A stretch of 64,000 nt of DNA from Antrodiella citrinella. Its lineage: Eukaryota > Basidiomycota > Agaricomycetes > Polyporales > Steccherinaceae. The stretch lies in assembly GCA_004802725.1 (NCBI GenBank), contig SGPM01000001.1, forward strand, positions 186,001 to 250,000, in the 5' to 3' direction. The translations under genes and the position numbers were made by a program. Position 1 is the first letter of the stretch. Each line of letters opens with the position of its first letter. The notes below the pieces were generated by a model. The model saw only the letters and a list, made by a program, of their open reading frames with translations, had not been told where the DNA came from and made no database searches. Positions 45,267 through 55,738 of this stretch are shown piece after piece.

Positions 45267-46480
45267 TCAACGTGTCACGTCTGAGTTGACCTTTGGAACC
45301 GCAGGATCCCAATTACCCCTCAGTTCACTGTGAAGTTGCGGTTAGTAAGATCGTACACGGATAGACAAAGATGAGACACTCACTTTTTGAATCGCTGCGC
45401 CCAGATGAGTGCTGCTGGAGCTAGAAATGTAATGGTCGAGAAGACCATCAGGTATATCCATGTAACCGTACTGGAAAGTGGGATCGTCAAGAGCAGCGAG
45501 AGACCGAGCAGACTGGCTGTCAGTGCTGCACTGACAACCTTAGGGCCGCCCTACGAATGGCTAGTCAATATCGAGTTCTTGTGCTCTGCGAAGATACAAA
45601 AACGCACTTGTAATCGTCGGCGGAGCATAGGAAACAGAGCGAACGATTGGACAGAGAATAGGGACAATGCAAAGACAGAGATGTCGTCTGTCAACCGGGA
45701 AGCCAAAACGACAGAAGACGAAATGGCAGCATTGATGGACAGGACTGAAGACAACCTGCAGGCGTCCCAAATTAGCTGTAGGAACATCGCATGTAGGTCC
45801 TAAAAATTTACCTCTGACGTTCCCGGTCAGTCGTATCCATGGGGGTATAATCAGCTAGAATGGTATTCAGGATGAAGAGAGCTGCGGACAATGCCCATAT
45901 TGAATCGGACGACGTGGCCGCGGTAAGGGTCCGGAGCACGGGCGATAGAGAAAGCAAGGCTAGGAAGACAAGTATGGATGACTTGACCGCTTTGGCTACT
46001 ACATGAGGACAAGTCAGTAGACACTCGAACCCTCGAGAGGTAACAGGCGCTTGCGGACCATTTGTCTTCGTCGACTTCCGTGACCCCAAGCAGCATTCAA
46101 GTATTTCCCAGGTGAAGTAACCCGTCACAAAGCTTATGACAGACACCCAGACCAAAATCCGAGGGTCAAGGACGCGTTCCTTCAGCTTCACGAAGACTGC
46201 AAGGAAAATGAATATGGTCGCAAGGTGTTGGCTGATTGACCATGACGCAGTGACGAGGTACCAATATGTGTGCGGTCGGAAGTTAGCTAGGACACCGCAG
46301 CAATGTTAGTATGCAGGTTCGTAGAGCCACGATGGTAATGCACTCGCCATTTTTGCTGAGGGATGACAAGAAGGAGTCCGGTTCATAATTATCAGGAAAA
46401 TTTGTTCTCTTCCAAAGAACCCTCTCCCACCGCTCCGCTCCCGCCGCTGCCCCCGACGCGACGACTTGCCTCGGCGGCAT
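45267..46480 (-). CDS. GPI2: GPI-N-acetylglucosaminyltransferase subunit Gpi2 (PIG-C)
   Basis: Subunit of the ER enzyme that adds GlcNAc to phosphatidylinositol, the first step of GPI-anchor synthesis. The N-terminus carries the signature WERVLWKRTNFPDNYEPDSF. After the first intron comes ANFRPHTYWYLVTASWSISQ. Membrane helices include ILVWVSVISFVTGYFTWEIL, SILVFLALLSLSPVLRTLTA, SIWALSAALFILNTILADYT, LSSVLSINAAISSSVVLASR, LTDDISVFALSLFSVQSFAL and AALTASLLGLSLLLTIPLSS. The end, KNELRGNWDPAVPKV, is the conserved C-terminal motif. The first intron (46347-46287) must use a GC donor, since the only nearby GT gives a stop. The GPI pathway serves surface proteins such as the GPI-type gene at 18 kb. 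Confidence 0.92.
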
Positions 46481-47064
46481 CAAATTATCGCGTCCTCGAT
46501 TTAGCTAGCGTATACTTGGGTTTTGCGCAATATGACATGGGACACGAGGCTCTTGACGGAACTGAGGTGGTTGTCGTCAGTCAAGGTTTCGAAATCATGC
46601 GTGTATGGGCGCCTAACTAATTGGTTCCAGTGGTTCACTGTATTGGTCTGTCCTTCGGAGTCCTTCCTCCTCAATGCGAGAAACGGACTGAGAATCACAA
46701 GAACGTCTCCCAGGCATTGTCCGACACTGCGTTCGGAATCTAATCATCCATCCATCATTCATCGAACCAGAAGATTTTACAAGTTACAACGGTTCTCCGT
46801 GTCCATCTCGAGCGCATCTCGACTCTCCACTGAAGCACGGTTTCTAGTCTCTATCCAAATCACCCATATAGTAATATGTTTGTGTATAGACTCCGGAGGG
46901 TGTGAGGATGTTCTCGCACACGGAAAGCTGATCAGAACCCTGCAATCCTGACGATAAGGCCGTGCTTGTGGCATTCCTCCCTAACAGAGTAGCTCGATTG
47001 CTGCAAGATGTACCCGCATCTTCGCATACGCCGTAACGCTCCATCCTCCAGTCACCCAATGATA
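46481..47064. other. Intergenic region upstream of GPI2
   Basis: About 580 nt. Short open frames on both strands, none convincing. Confidence 0.5.
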
Positions 47065-47473
47065 TCAATCGTACTGGATCCCCTGCATAAGCTTTTCGCG
47101 AGATTCCGAGTGTGTAAGAACATGCACTCACCACGAGCCTCTCCTCTGCTCGTCCCTCCGGTGCTCGTGGGGCGGACTTCTGGGCCTCCAGCTGAGCAGC
47201 GAGGCGACCCTTGTTCGGATTTGATGACTGCACCCCTCGCATATTGGCCTGTGCGATGTATAAGATGAAATGAATCGCAATAAAGAGATAGCCTGGTACA
47301 CGAACCGATTTCATTCGCTGTTCAGCTGCCTGTGCAGCTGCGGCGCGGGGATCAGGTCTCTCGCCACCCGCACTTCCCAACGTCTGGCTCTGGCTTTGCC
47401 TATCTGCACCTGCGGGATGGAGCAAAACATGGCCTCCGACGTTGTTGTTCGATTTAGAGCAGAAATTACCCAT
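47065..47473 (-). CDS. Small predicted N-myristoylated/palmitoylated protein
   Basis: Exons 47473-47306, 47248-47132 and 47082-47065 give 100 residues. MGNFCSKS at the N-terminus fits dual lipidation: Gly2 for N-myristoylation, Cys5 for palmitoylation, with a following Lys. The rest is Gln/Ala/Arg-rich and helical (RAAAAQAAEQRMKSANMRGV), then SSNPNKGRLAAQLEAQKSAP and a short end LVGIQYD. I know similar small proteins with an MGxxC start and an Asn-Pro-x-x-Gly-x-Leu-Ala-Ala block from other basidiomycetes, but no function. Probably plasma- or vacuolar-membrane-bound on the cytosolic side. The last 18-nt exon is the least certain part. Confidence 0.72.
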
Positions 47474-47838
47474 TCAGACACAACGGAGGGTGATGGGAGG
47501 TGTGAAGTGACATTCAGGTTTGACTTTACCCGTGTTTAGTCAACCTCGTCGTCAATGATGTGGACTACAGCACGACCATTCTGCACAGCAATGGCAGCTC
47601 AGCTTGATCGTGCATCTCCAGGTCGCCACACTGTGATAACGAAGGTACACTTCCAATCATACTCAGGAGTAGCACTTCAGTGACACCACGACTTCGGTAC
47701 GTACAACCTGCCATTGATTGATTGTGAATATGGATTAGAGCAGCGATCGTAAGGTAGCTCCATGCTTGTCCACACAGCAAATACAAAGCGAATAGATTAC
47801 GAGGACAAGATACAAGGTCATGTCGGAAGGAACGAGGG
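47474..47838. other. Intergenic region, 5' of the small acylated protein
   Basis: About 365 nt; nothing beyond expected flanks. Confidence 0.5.
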
Positions 47839-48679
47839 CTAGTCGTGATGAGCCATAGGCGACGAAGGGACATTCATGTAATTGCCCCTCATTTGAGAAG
47901 TACGTTCGCTGGATCTCCGTCTGTCACCCAGTATAATGTTCTCAGGTTGGCCGAGTCTCTGGGGAGCCCACGCCTGTGATAGAAGAGAAGCTAAGTTAGA
48001 GTTCACATGCCGTACGAGCTAGCAAACCACTCACCTCCCACCAACGACGCCCACTGTCCCATGAAATGCTAGTGTCGATGCCGGCCTTCGCCATCCGGCT
48101 CTTCACGCCCGCTCCTAACAGCAGACCGAACACAGTCAGGAGAAAGAGGGTGACCACAAGTTGATCCCGAGGAGAGTCCCGTTCTGGGTGACAAGGAATG
48201 TTCACTGTTATGACCCGCACAAATGAATCACTTTGGACTCACGGAAACATCTCGCCTCAACGTCACCTTCCTTCCCGGTAGCCGTGTCTGGGTTGGCATC
48301 TCCTATGGATGCACCAGCGCACATGGGCAGGTTCTGGTTGAGACACCACTGCTTCGTACACGAAAGACAGGGTTTGCTGGGATTATCTGGAATCTCCATG
48401 TGCAGAATCGTGTAATTCGATCCGAAACATATACCTGGGCAAACCAATCAGTCACGCTGCCGTAGGATGCCAGTAAGAGGACTGCATTACATTTGCAGAA
48501 GTTGGTTGCCTCCCATTTGTGTCCGAGGATGGCGTTGGCGGAAAGCTGGCGCAGTGGCCTCTCATCTCAGTATCTTCGCGAAAGACCCACTAGATAAGCT
48601 AGCTCACAGAGAACGATAGCAGTAGAAGCAAATAGAGCAGCGGCGAACAAGCGAGAGAAGTATTCCGTCGTCGGGACAT
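47839..48679 (-). CDS. Unknown Cys-rich single-pass membrane protein
   Basis: I do not recognise a named family. Start MSRRRNTSLACSPLLYLLLL is a signal peptide. The mature lumenal part carries NAILGHKWEATNFCKCICFG, SNYTILHMEIPDNPSKPCLS and CTKQWCLNQNLPMCAG, with several Cys pairs likely to form disulfides. One membrane helix follows (QLVVTLFLLTVFGLLLGAGV) and then a basic cytosolic tail ending SSPMAHHD. Five exons; the phase that keeps FCKCICFG intact decided the second intron. The Cys pattern and the strongly structured look argue for a real conserved protein. It is transcribed divergently from ARP1 across about 210 bp. Confidence 0.72.
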
Positions 48680-48891
48680 GATGGTTAGGGACTGAGCATG
48701 AGCGTCTAGCTATGCAGATACGACGCGTCTTTCAAGTTCGCGGTTGTGCTGTACCATCGTTGTGATCACTCTGCGTCGGGCAGTCGACATATCTCCCCTT
48801 CCTCTGCGACAAATCTGACCCACTACTTTGGAGACTTGATCTATCTCCGACAAACGCGCCCCATCCCTGAGCAAACCAACATTTCGCAGCC

Positions 48892-50533
48892 ATGTCCGCA
48901 GAGTTTGAGGACGTCCTCACTAATCAGCCAGTGGTTATAGATAATGTACGTCCAGTCCCTTTCGTCGTCCATCTCACGCGTTTCTGAAATCTCTATCTCG
49001 TGTAGGGGTCAGGGACGATAAAGGCTGGTTTTGCAGGTCAAGATCATCCAAAATGTTTCTTTCCGTCTTTGTGCGTCTTCTTCACGGTTAGGGCCAATCC
49101 CATGCGGCGCGGGCGCACGAGAACTGACTTGCTTCTTCCTCATCGACGCGGGTCCTATGTTAACACACATGTAGTGTGGGTCGACCGAAACATATACGCG
49201 TCATGGCGGGTGCGCTTGAAGGTGACGTCTTCATTGGGAAGAAAGCCCAAGAGTTCCGAGGGCTGCTCAAGATCAAGTATCCTATGGAGCACGGCATCGT
49301 AACAGATTGGGATGACATGGAACGGATATGGAGTTGGGTCTATGCGGAAGAGCTGGGAACATTGAGCGAAGAGGTACGTCAAGAGCAACCTTGCCGCTTG
49401 CGCTGAAACTCTGACAACCCCATTGTCACTCGTCACCAGCATCCCGTACTGTTAACAGAAGCACCTCTGAACCCACGCCATAATCGAGACGTCGCTGCCC
49501 AAATATTCTTTGATACTTTCAATGTTCCTGCTCTATTTATATCTGTCCAAGCCGTACTTTCACTGTACGTTGGCTTCGAAAACATGTGTGCCCGACGACT
49601 GAAATTTGGTCTGGTTTTAGATATTCCTCGGGAAGAACAACTGGTATTGTTCTAGATTCAGGAGATGGCGTCACGCATGCTGTCCCCGTATTCGAAGGTT
49701 TCTCCATGCCACACGCCATTCGGAGAGTCGACGTCGCTGGAAGGTAAGACGCATTCATACAGCTCGTAACAGTCATCTCAGAACCGTTCCAGAGACGTGA
49801 CGGATCATCTGCAATTGCTGCTGCGGAAATCTGGACATCATCTGCATACTACAGCCGAGCGGGAGGTCGTTAGAACCATCAAGGAGCGATGTTGTTATGT
49901 TGCCCTCAACCCAGCGAAAGAGGAGAAGGATTCGCAGGGGCGTAACGAGGAGTTTCGGTTACCGGATGGAAACACCGTACAAGTAAGTCCTCGTTGACGT
50001 TGCTGACAACATGAAGCAAGCTCACCATTTGCAGCTCGGTCCTGAGCGATTCCGAGCACCAGAAATTCTGTTCAATCCAGAATTGATTGGGCAGGAGTAT
50101 GCCGGTGTTCACCAGGTGGTAGTGGACGCTATCAACCGCGTAGATCTTGACCTGCGAAAGAGCCTTTTTTCTAACATCGTCCTGAGCGGTGGCAGTACAC
50201 TATGCAAAGGTAAGTTGGGTCTTGAACTACTCGCCTAGTATTATTCTGATCCATTGAAATAGGGTTTGGAGATCGTCTGCTCAACGAAGTCAAAAAGTTA
50301 GCTCTCAAAGACGTCAAGATCAAGATATACGCACCTCCGGAGCGCAAGTATTCAACATGGATCGGCGGATCCATCTTGGCAGGATTGAATACATTCAAGA
50401 AGGTGCGCTGCACCGTCTCTGGCCTTGAAACGTGCGAATTGACGTATACGTACTTGTTACATTGCAGATGTGGGTATCAGCCGAGGAATACCAAGAAGAC
50501 CCCGATATCATACACAAGAAGCTGGGATTCTAG
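48892..50533 (+). CDS. ARP1: Actin-related protein 1 (centractin, dynactin filament subunit)
   Basis: Forms the short actin-like filament of dynactin, which tethers dynein to cargo and supports nuclear migration in hyphae. About nine exons. Visible blocks: [157 protein letters not shown], and the end [12 protein letters not shown]. The GRPKH and [13 protein letters not shown] stretches and the KKLGF terminus distinguish ARP1 from actin. Nucleotide-binding loops are intact. Confidence 0.95.
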
Positions 50534-50850
50534 GAGCTGAGGCTTATCTTGTGTCTATACACTCCCTTCACTTTCACTGTTCGTTGGTATATGATATGAC
50601 CCCGCAATGATACCCTCTGTAGTACTTGTCCTTATAATCGTACGCGTTCCTCTGGACGAAGATCTGTTCAGACCGACCATGTGAACGCCAGTTCCCACCA
50701 ATCCATAGGTATTTCCACATGCGCATAGATTCATGATATGATAAGAAGGGGCATACGCAGTAGGATACAGTCGATAACACGCTGTGCAAAATATGTGGTA
50801 TGCAATGCAACAAATGAAGGAAGCACAGGATAATACAAGGCGCACAACCA
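50534..50850. other. Intergenic region between convergent ARP1 and RPS24
   Basis: About 315 nt shared 3' flank, no feature. Confidence 0.5.
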
Positions 50851-51543
50851 TCACTTGCCCTTCTTCGGGGGCTCGGAAGCCTTGGCCTTTTTGGTGCCCC
50901 GGAGCTGGATAGCAAGAACACTGTCAATGGGATGTAAATATACAAGAGGTGGATATTGCTGACCTTCTTTGCACGATTCTTGCGCTCCTTCCGTAGCTTA
51001 CGGTTGGTCTTTATAGGTGCGGTAGCAAGGCCACTCTGTATTACAGGAAACAAATGAGAACGTTTGCGAAAGGGGAAAATGCTAGATACGCACTCGAATC
51101 AACCGGTACTTGGGCTCAAACTTCTTCTGAGATGCCTCATCATCGTATATCAAGGCAAAGCCTGTGCTCCGTCCTCCACCAAACTGTGTCCTGAAGCCGA
51201 AGGTCACGACGCGAGACTTCTCGGATTTGTAGAGAGCCGCGAGCTTCTCGGAGAGCTCGGACTTGGCAACGTTCGGGCGTGATGGGTGGAGGACATCGAC
51301 GACGAATTGACGGCGAGCAAGGAGTCGGTTGGTAATGAATTTGCGGGTCCTGATGGTTACTGGTGCGTCGGCCTAGGAGAACAAGGAGGGCAAGAAGAGA
51401 GTGGAGTCAATATTGGATTCCAGGAGAGGTACATCGCGTGCGAGGAAGATCCATCCAGCCTGTTACACCTCCTCTCTCGCTCCTCGCCCGCGAAGAAAGG
51501 ATCCAGAAGTACCAAAGAATGTACCAGCAAGACGACTCACCAT
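50851..51543 (-). CDS. RPS24: 40S ribosomal protein S24 (eS24)
   Basis: Small-subunit ribosomal protein. The first coding exon is only the ATG (51543-51541), followed by a GTGAGT intron of about 165 nt. The protein continues [100 protein letters not shown] and ends [14 protein letters not shown] start codon split from the rest is common in fungal and animal RPS24 genes. I looked for snoRNA C/D boxes in the long first intron and saw none. Confidence 0.95.
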
Positions 51544-51771
51544 GTTTGAAGATGATCCGAGGGTGGCTTTTACCTTTTTGTCGACGTGCCGGACGATGAG
51601 CTAGCTAACTGCAGGATGTGAGCTGATTAGTCGGCAGTTTCCGGGTATCGTTCCTGACGCAAACACGGCCAAATACTTTTGTGGCTGGGCGCTTGCAAGT
51701 GCGTAGTTGCTGTTGACAGTCAGTGGCAGCATACATCCTGGAACTCCCATCTTCGTTATTTATTGCGTGCC

Positions 51772-52572
51772 ATGTCAGCATCCTCTGCCACTAAATTTGC
51801 GTCTTCATTTGCACCATACGTGAGCTGCCCTCTGTGCATATGTCGAACCTCGAGAGTTTGTGCTGAGCATGTCAGGTCGTAGACTCCGCCTCCTGATGAC
51901 CCCTCCTATGCATCCTCCTCGAGAGCAGCACCAACCCCACGGCCCTGGTTTCCGCCACAGGCATCGTCGTCGTATCAGTCGGGAGGCATCCCTACTTTCA
52001 ACACTTCCCAAGCTGGTGGATCAGGAGCCGTAGAGGATGCAGAAGCGGAGGGTGGTGCTAGTGCATGGGAGACAACGTACAACATGAAAGTCGATGCGCT
52101 GGCTGCCTTTGCGTATATCTTTGGACCTTTCTCAGGTGATTTTTTTGTATAGTCATGATCACACGACGAGTATGCTGATGCTCTAATTCAGCGTTAGCGC
52201 TCCTTATCCTGGAGACACACAACGACTATGTGCGTTTTCACGGTACGTTATTCTGCTTCTGGATGCCATAACGTCTCCGCTCACAAAATACAGCATATCA
52301 ATCCGCGCTCTTGTCGACACCTCTGGTGCTGCTCCGCATATGGGCTTCGTTATTAGGATTCCCTTCTTGGCTGCGTACAGTATTCACGTTGCTCATTGTG
52401 ATACCTCTCGCGTACATGACGTACGTATGTTTCTCGATACATTGCTGCCGTGTTTTGACCATTCCTCCCTTTCAGATATCGCGCTTTTAGTGACGCTGCG
52501 CGTAGTGGTCTAGCTCGATTCTATCTGCCTGGCATTGGCCCGTTGGCAGACCGCTGGGTCTCTGAAGAGTAG
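51772..52572 (+). CDS. Tic20-like/DUF4870 membrane protein
   Basis: Five exons (51772-51819, 51883-52135, 52192-52242, 52294-52420, 52476-52572) give 191 residues. The N-terminal ~85 residues are Ser/Pro-rich and disordered. Then WETTYNMKVDALAAFAYIFG, SALALLILETHNDYVRFHAY and QSALLSTPLVLLRIWASLLG show the DUF4870 (Tic20-like) pattern of a helix pair with HNDYVRFHAYQS at the loop. A third helix (VFTLLIVIPLAYMTY) is followed by a soluble end. Probably a small ER or other endomembrane protein; the function of fungal members is unknown. Head-to-head with RPS24 across about 230 bp. Confidence 0.82.
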
Positions 52573-52806
52573 GGTCTATCGCCACCAGTTGACAGGCAAT
52601 GTAGGATTATACCGACCATCGAACGCGTCACAAAGGACTCTGATTATTATAGGCTGGAATAAAACGATGGATTGGAAACGAGATATGCAAAGAGGAACGA
52701 TAGAGATGTGACAAGGCTACACAACGAATGCAAGAGTTCATACAGAAGTCCGGATCAAAAGGAAATGAAGAAGTCCGTCCGACAAAACAGATATAGTCCG
52801 TCGATT

Positions 52807-53678
52807 TTAGAGCTCGAGGCATATGCCAAGAGCTGTAATTCCGTTTTTGCACGCCGCTGTAGCCGCCATCTCAATGACAGGGGAAAGCATGGGCGCGATG
52901 GTGTTCAAAATTTGATCTGTCAAATTTTCCACCGCGTCCAATAGCTCATCCAAGATACACTTGATCTCGTAAACAACTAGTAACAAGGTCAGGCTGTATG
53001 AACTCGCACAAATATAATCAGAATCACTCACTAGGACCCAGCGTACTCCCAACTATTGGCAACTCATACACCATGGCATCAACATCACTGAGCATGTCCT
53101 TGTTTGCGTTGACCACGTTCTTGAGCAATGTCTCGACTGCGTTGTTCTTGTCGTAGTTGGCAAGACCTTTGTCGGAGCCCATCTGCGCCACGAGGCTCTG
53201 GAAGCTCGCCAATTGCGTCTGGAAACCAGTCAGCTCGTACGCGCATTGCTGCGGAAAGCTGCTGCCGCTAGCGGATGCGGTTTGGGCTTGACGGGTCAAT
53301 TTATCTGGGGGCTCGAGGATCAGCACTAGCGACCTGCAAAGAAGGCGCAGACGTACTGAAATTCTGAGCGTGTTGTTCCATGGCGCCAAAATAAGTGTTC
53401 AACAAGTTGACGTTGCCAATGGCGGTATTCTGGCGTCGAGAGAACGACAGCGCGGTAGGATCATAATTTCTTGCGTCCAAGGTAGACTCGTTCGCGAGGT
53501 CAGGGTCCGACGTATTGTGGACAGATCCTGGGGCGGAAAAGTCCAGCGCAGAGGGTATCGGCATGGGAATAGGAGACGCAAGGACTGGAACGACAGTCAG
53601 AGTCGCGCCAAATATCAAGAAGGCGGCCAGCGCGGCAAGTTGGAAGGCGACGAAGAGAGTGCGGACAGGCGAAGGCAT
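52807..53678 (-). CDS. Unknown secreted protein with C-terminal helical domain
   Basis: Exons 53678-53357, 53304-53032 and 52976-52807 give 254 residues. Residues ~1-35 are a signal sequence (LFVAFQLAALAAFLIFGATL, then VPVLASP). A pro-like segment with an SFSRRQN dibasic site, a candidate Kex2 cut, comes next. The mature part is helical with few Cys: NVNLLNTYFGAMEQHAQNF, FPQQCAYELTGFQTQLASFQ, NAVETLLKNVVNANKDMLSD, VYEIKCILDELLDAVENLTD and ACKNGITALGICLEL. I have seen this pattern in other mushrooms only as uncharacterised secreted proteins. A TATA-like box lies about 185 nt upstream. No enzyme motif. Confidence 0.8.
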
Positions 53679-54403
53679 GGCGGTCGAACGAAGGTATGGC
53701 GGTCGGAGGAAGGGCAGTGTCTTGAAGCGTCGAAAGAGGCTTGAAAATGAGGCGGCTAGCGCGACTCAGCGATTAAAGATGAGGTAGAATAGTGCGGACG
53801 AACGAGGCAGACGGTGGTTCCGGGGCAAGAGGCGAAGGAACCATGTTCATTTTCGAGCTCGTACTTATACTCTGCCGGTGACGCAACTTTAACTTCTCGG
53901 TGACTTCCTATTGGTCCCCACGCGTCCTGAACGAAGCACGTGAGCGCGACGCGTCAAGCGCTTCTCGTAGTTGCCTGGACTTGCACGTTTGAACGGAAGC
54001 TGTTGGATCAAAAGTCAAAACCATGCGAGGCCACGCAGAATGACGAGTCATACCAATAACTTGAGAACATGCTTCTTCTCGCGGGTCAAGATAAAGAGTC
54101 AAATCAATTCTGACTGGAAACTATGTACCACACGAAGCACACAATGAATAAATAAGAGAACAGCCATGACATCGAGTGCGTGAGTATGTGAATAGCAGAG
54201 GCGTGAGGTCAATGGCAGTCGTATTAACTTGTGGCATAGTACGCCAACCAAGCAAGGAAAGTGTCCGTAGAAATAGTCTTTTTGAAGCCACGATGCGCGA
54301 CAAATAAACGAACGAGGGGTAGAAAAGAATGTGGACCAGTGTGAGTGTGGTATCAATCATCTTGCTTTCGGCCGGAATATAAGTTGTGTGTTGTGTCCAG
54401 ATC
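53679..54403. other. Intergenic region between secreted-protein promoter and PriA-like 3' end
   Basis: About 725 nt. Apart from the TATA-like box I see no supported feature. Confidence 0.5.
53862..53869 (-). promoter_or_regulatory. TATA-like box of the secreted-protein gene
   Basis: TATAAGTA on the minus strand about 185-190 nt upstream of the start codon at 53678. Confidence 0.35.
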
Positions 54404-55738
54404 TTACAGCTGAATGCACGACTTGCCATCCACACCAACCTTGTATCCTGCGGTGCAAGTGAGGACTATCAAATGAACGTTAGTACTCGGTAAATCATTG
54501 GAACAAGGACATAGGTAACTCACCCTTGCAACCACCCTGTGATACATCGCACTTCACGTTCCATGCACCAGCAATAGCAGTACAGTCCTGGCCCGCGCCC
54601 AGGGACGCACATCCACCGCAAGAAGTGAGCTCCTGGGTAGTGTCAAGGCACTCGTAGTCTCCTGTCAAGCCACTGGCACCCTGGATGGGGCACGCCTCGT
54701 GACCATTAGGGCAAAGAGGGGCAGCGCGAGCCTTCAAGCCTGAGCGACGCTGATGCCCAGCGTAGCCGGAAGGCTTGGAGGGAGGGGGAGCAGGCGAGGT
54801 AGGAGCAGACGGGTGGCACTGGTAATCGCTGGGGTTCCACGACCAACCACTGGGGCACTGAGGGGGCGGGCCGTTAGAAGGGGGAGTGTGAGGGCTGCAA
54901 CAGCTCTTGCTCGGGAGCCACGACCAGCCACTGGGAGGGCAATTGCTGCCGGACGGAGGGGACGGGGGAGGAGTAGAAGGTCCACCGTTGGGCAAGCAGC
55001 ACTGCTTGGGCTCCCACCAGAAGTTGTTCTCGTCACAGTTACCTGGAGATGAGGGCGCAGACGGCGCAGAAGGAGGGGACGACGGGGCGTTGGGCTGGCA
55101 AGTATAGGCACCGCTGTTCCATGTCCAGCCGCTGGGGCACTGGGGTGTAGGGGGCGAGGTTTGATGAGGAGCACAGCAGCTCTTGGTAGGGAACCAGGAC
55201 CAACCACTCGAGGGGCACGAGGTACCAGAAGGAGGAGCAGGAGGCGGCGTAGAAGGACCACCATTAGGCAAGCAGCACGACTTGGTTTCCCACCAGAACT
55301 CGTTATCATTACAGTTACCGGGGGACGACGTAGGAGGAGTGGAAGTAGGAGGCTTCGAGGGAGGAGGCGTCGGGGTACTAGGTGCGGGCGTGCAGTGCAG
55401 CTTGTCAGACTGCCATCCCCATCCCGAGTTACAAGCCGGAGGAGGCTGCGAGGGCGCGGGAGGCTGGTGGGGAACACAGCATGACTTGTCGTCATTCCAG
55501 TCCCAGCCACTGGTGGGGCACTGAGTACCGGAAGGGGGCGTAGGAGGCGAAGGGTTACCACCCTGGGGCACACAGCAGTCAGCTTGCTGGAAGCTGTCAT
55601 AATAAAACGGTCAGAGGTCGTATCTTATGTGAGAACGTGTACGCACTAGAAATTACCGTTCCCACAGGAGCTGCTACCAGTGGCGAGGACGAACGGCAAC
55701 GCCGCCGCCACTAGGAGTAACTGAGACCACATAGTCAT
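54404..55738 (-). CDS. PriA-like Cys/Pro-rich secreted repeat protein
   Basis: Related by its C-terminal domain to PriA of Lentinula edodes, a protein linked to fruit-body primordia. Signal peptide MTMWSQLLLVAAALPFVLAT. The central ~300 residues are three copies of a three-module unit. Module C has the form NFYFQQADCCVPQGG or NEFWWETKSCCLPNGG, module A is like SGWSWFPTKSCCAPH, and module B is like PSGWTWNSGAYTCQP; Pro/Ser linkers join them. After an RRSGLKARAA stretch (possible Kex2 region) comes the PriA domain: CPIQGASGLTGDYECLD, TSCGGCASLGAGQDCTAIAG, WNVKCDVSQGGCKV, and LTCTAGYKVGVDGKSCIQL. Three exons; the last intron has a perfect TACTAAC branch point. Likely cell-wall or extracellular and heavily disulfide-bonded. 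Function unknown. Confidence 0.87.
54479..54485 (-). other. Consensus branch point in the PriA-like gene
   Basis: TACTAAC, the optimal U2-pairing branch site, 18-24 nt before the acceptor of the last intron. Confidence 0.7.
54780..55600 (-). repeat. Three ~270-nt in-frame repeats inside the PriA-like gene
   Basis: Three consecutive units of about 90 codons, each with the module order C-A-B. Unit starts lie near 55600, 55320 and 55050. The two later units are visibly closer to each other than to the first. Confidence 0.75.

Noticed and set aside
51380..51540. Possible snoRNA in the long RPS24 intron
   Set aside because: No C (RTGATGA) or D (CTGA) box pair in the right arrangement was visible.
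54734..55600. 288-codon alternative frame over the PriA-like repeats
   Set aside because: Lacks the Cys spacing and signal peptide; the periodic Pro/Ser codons keep several frames open by chance.
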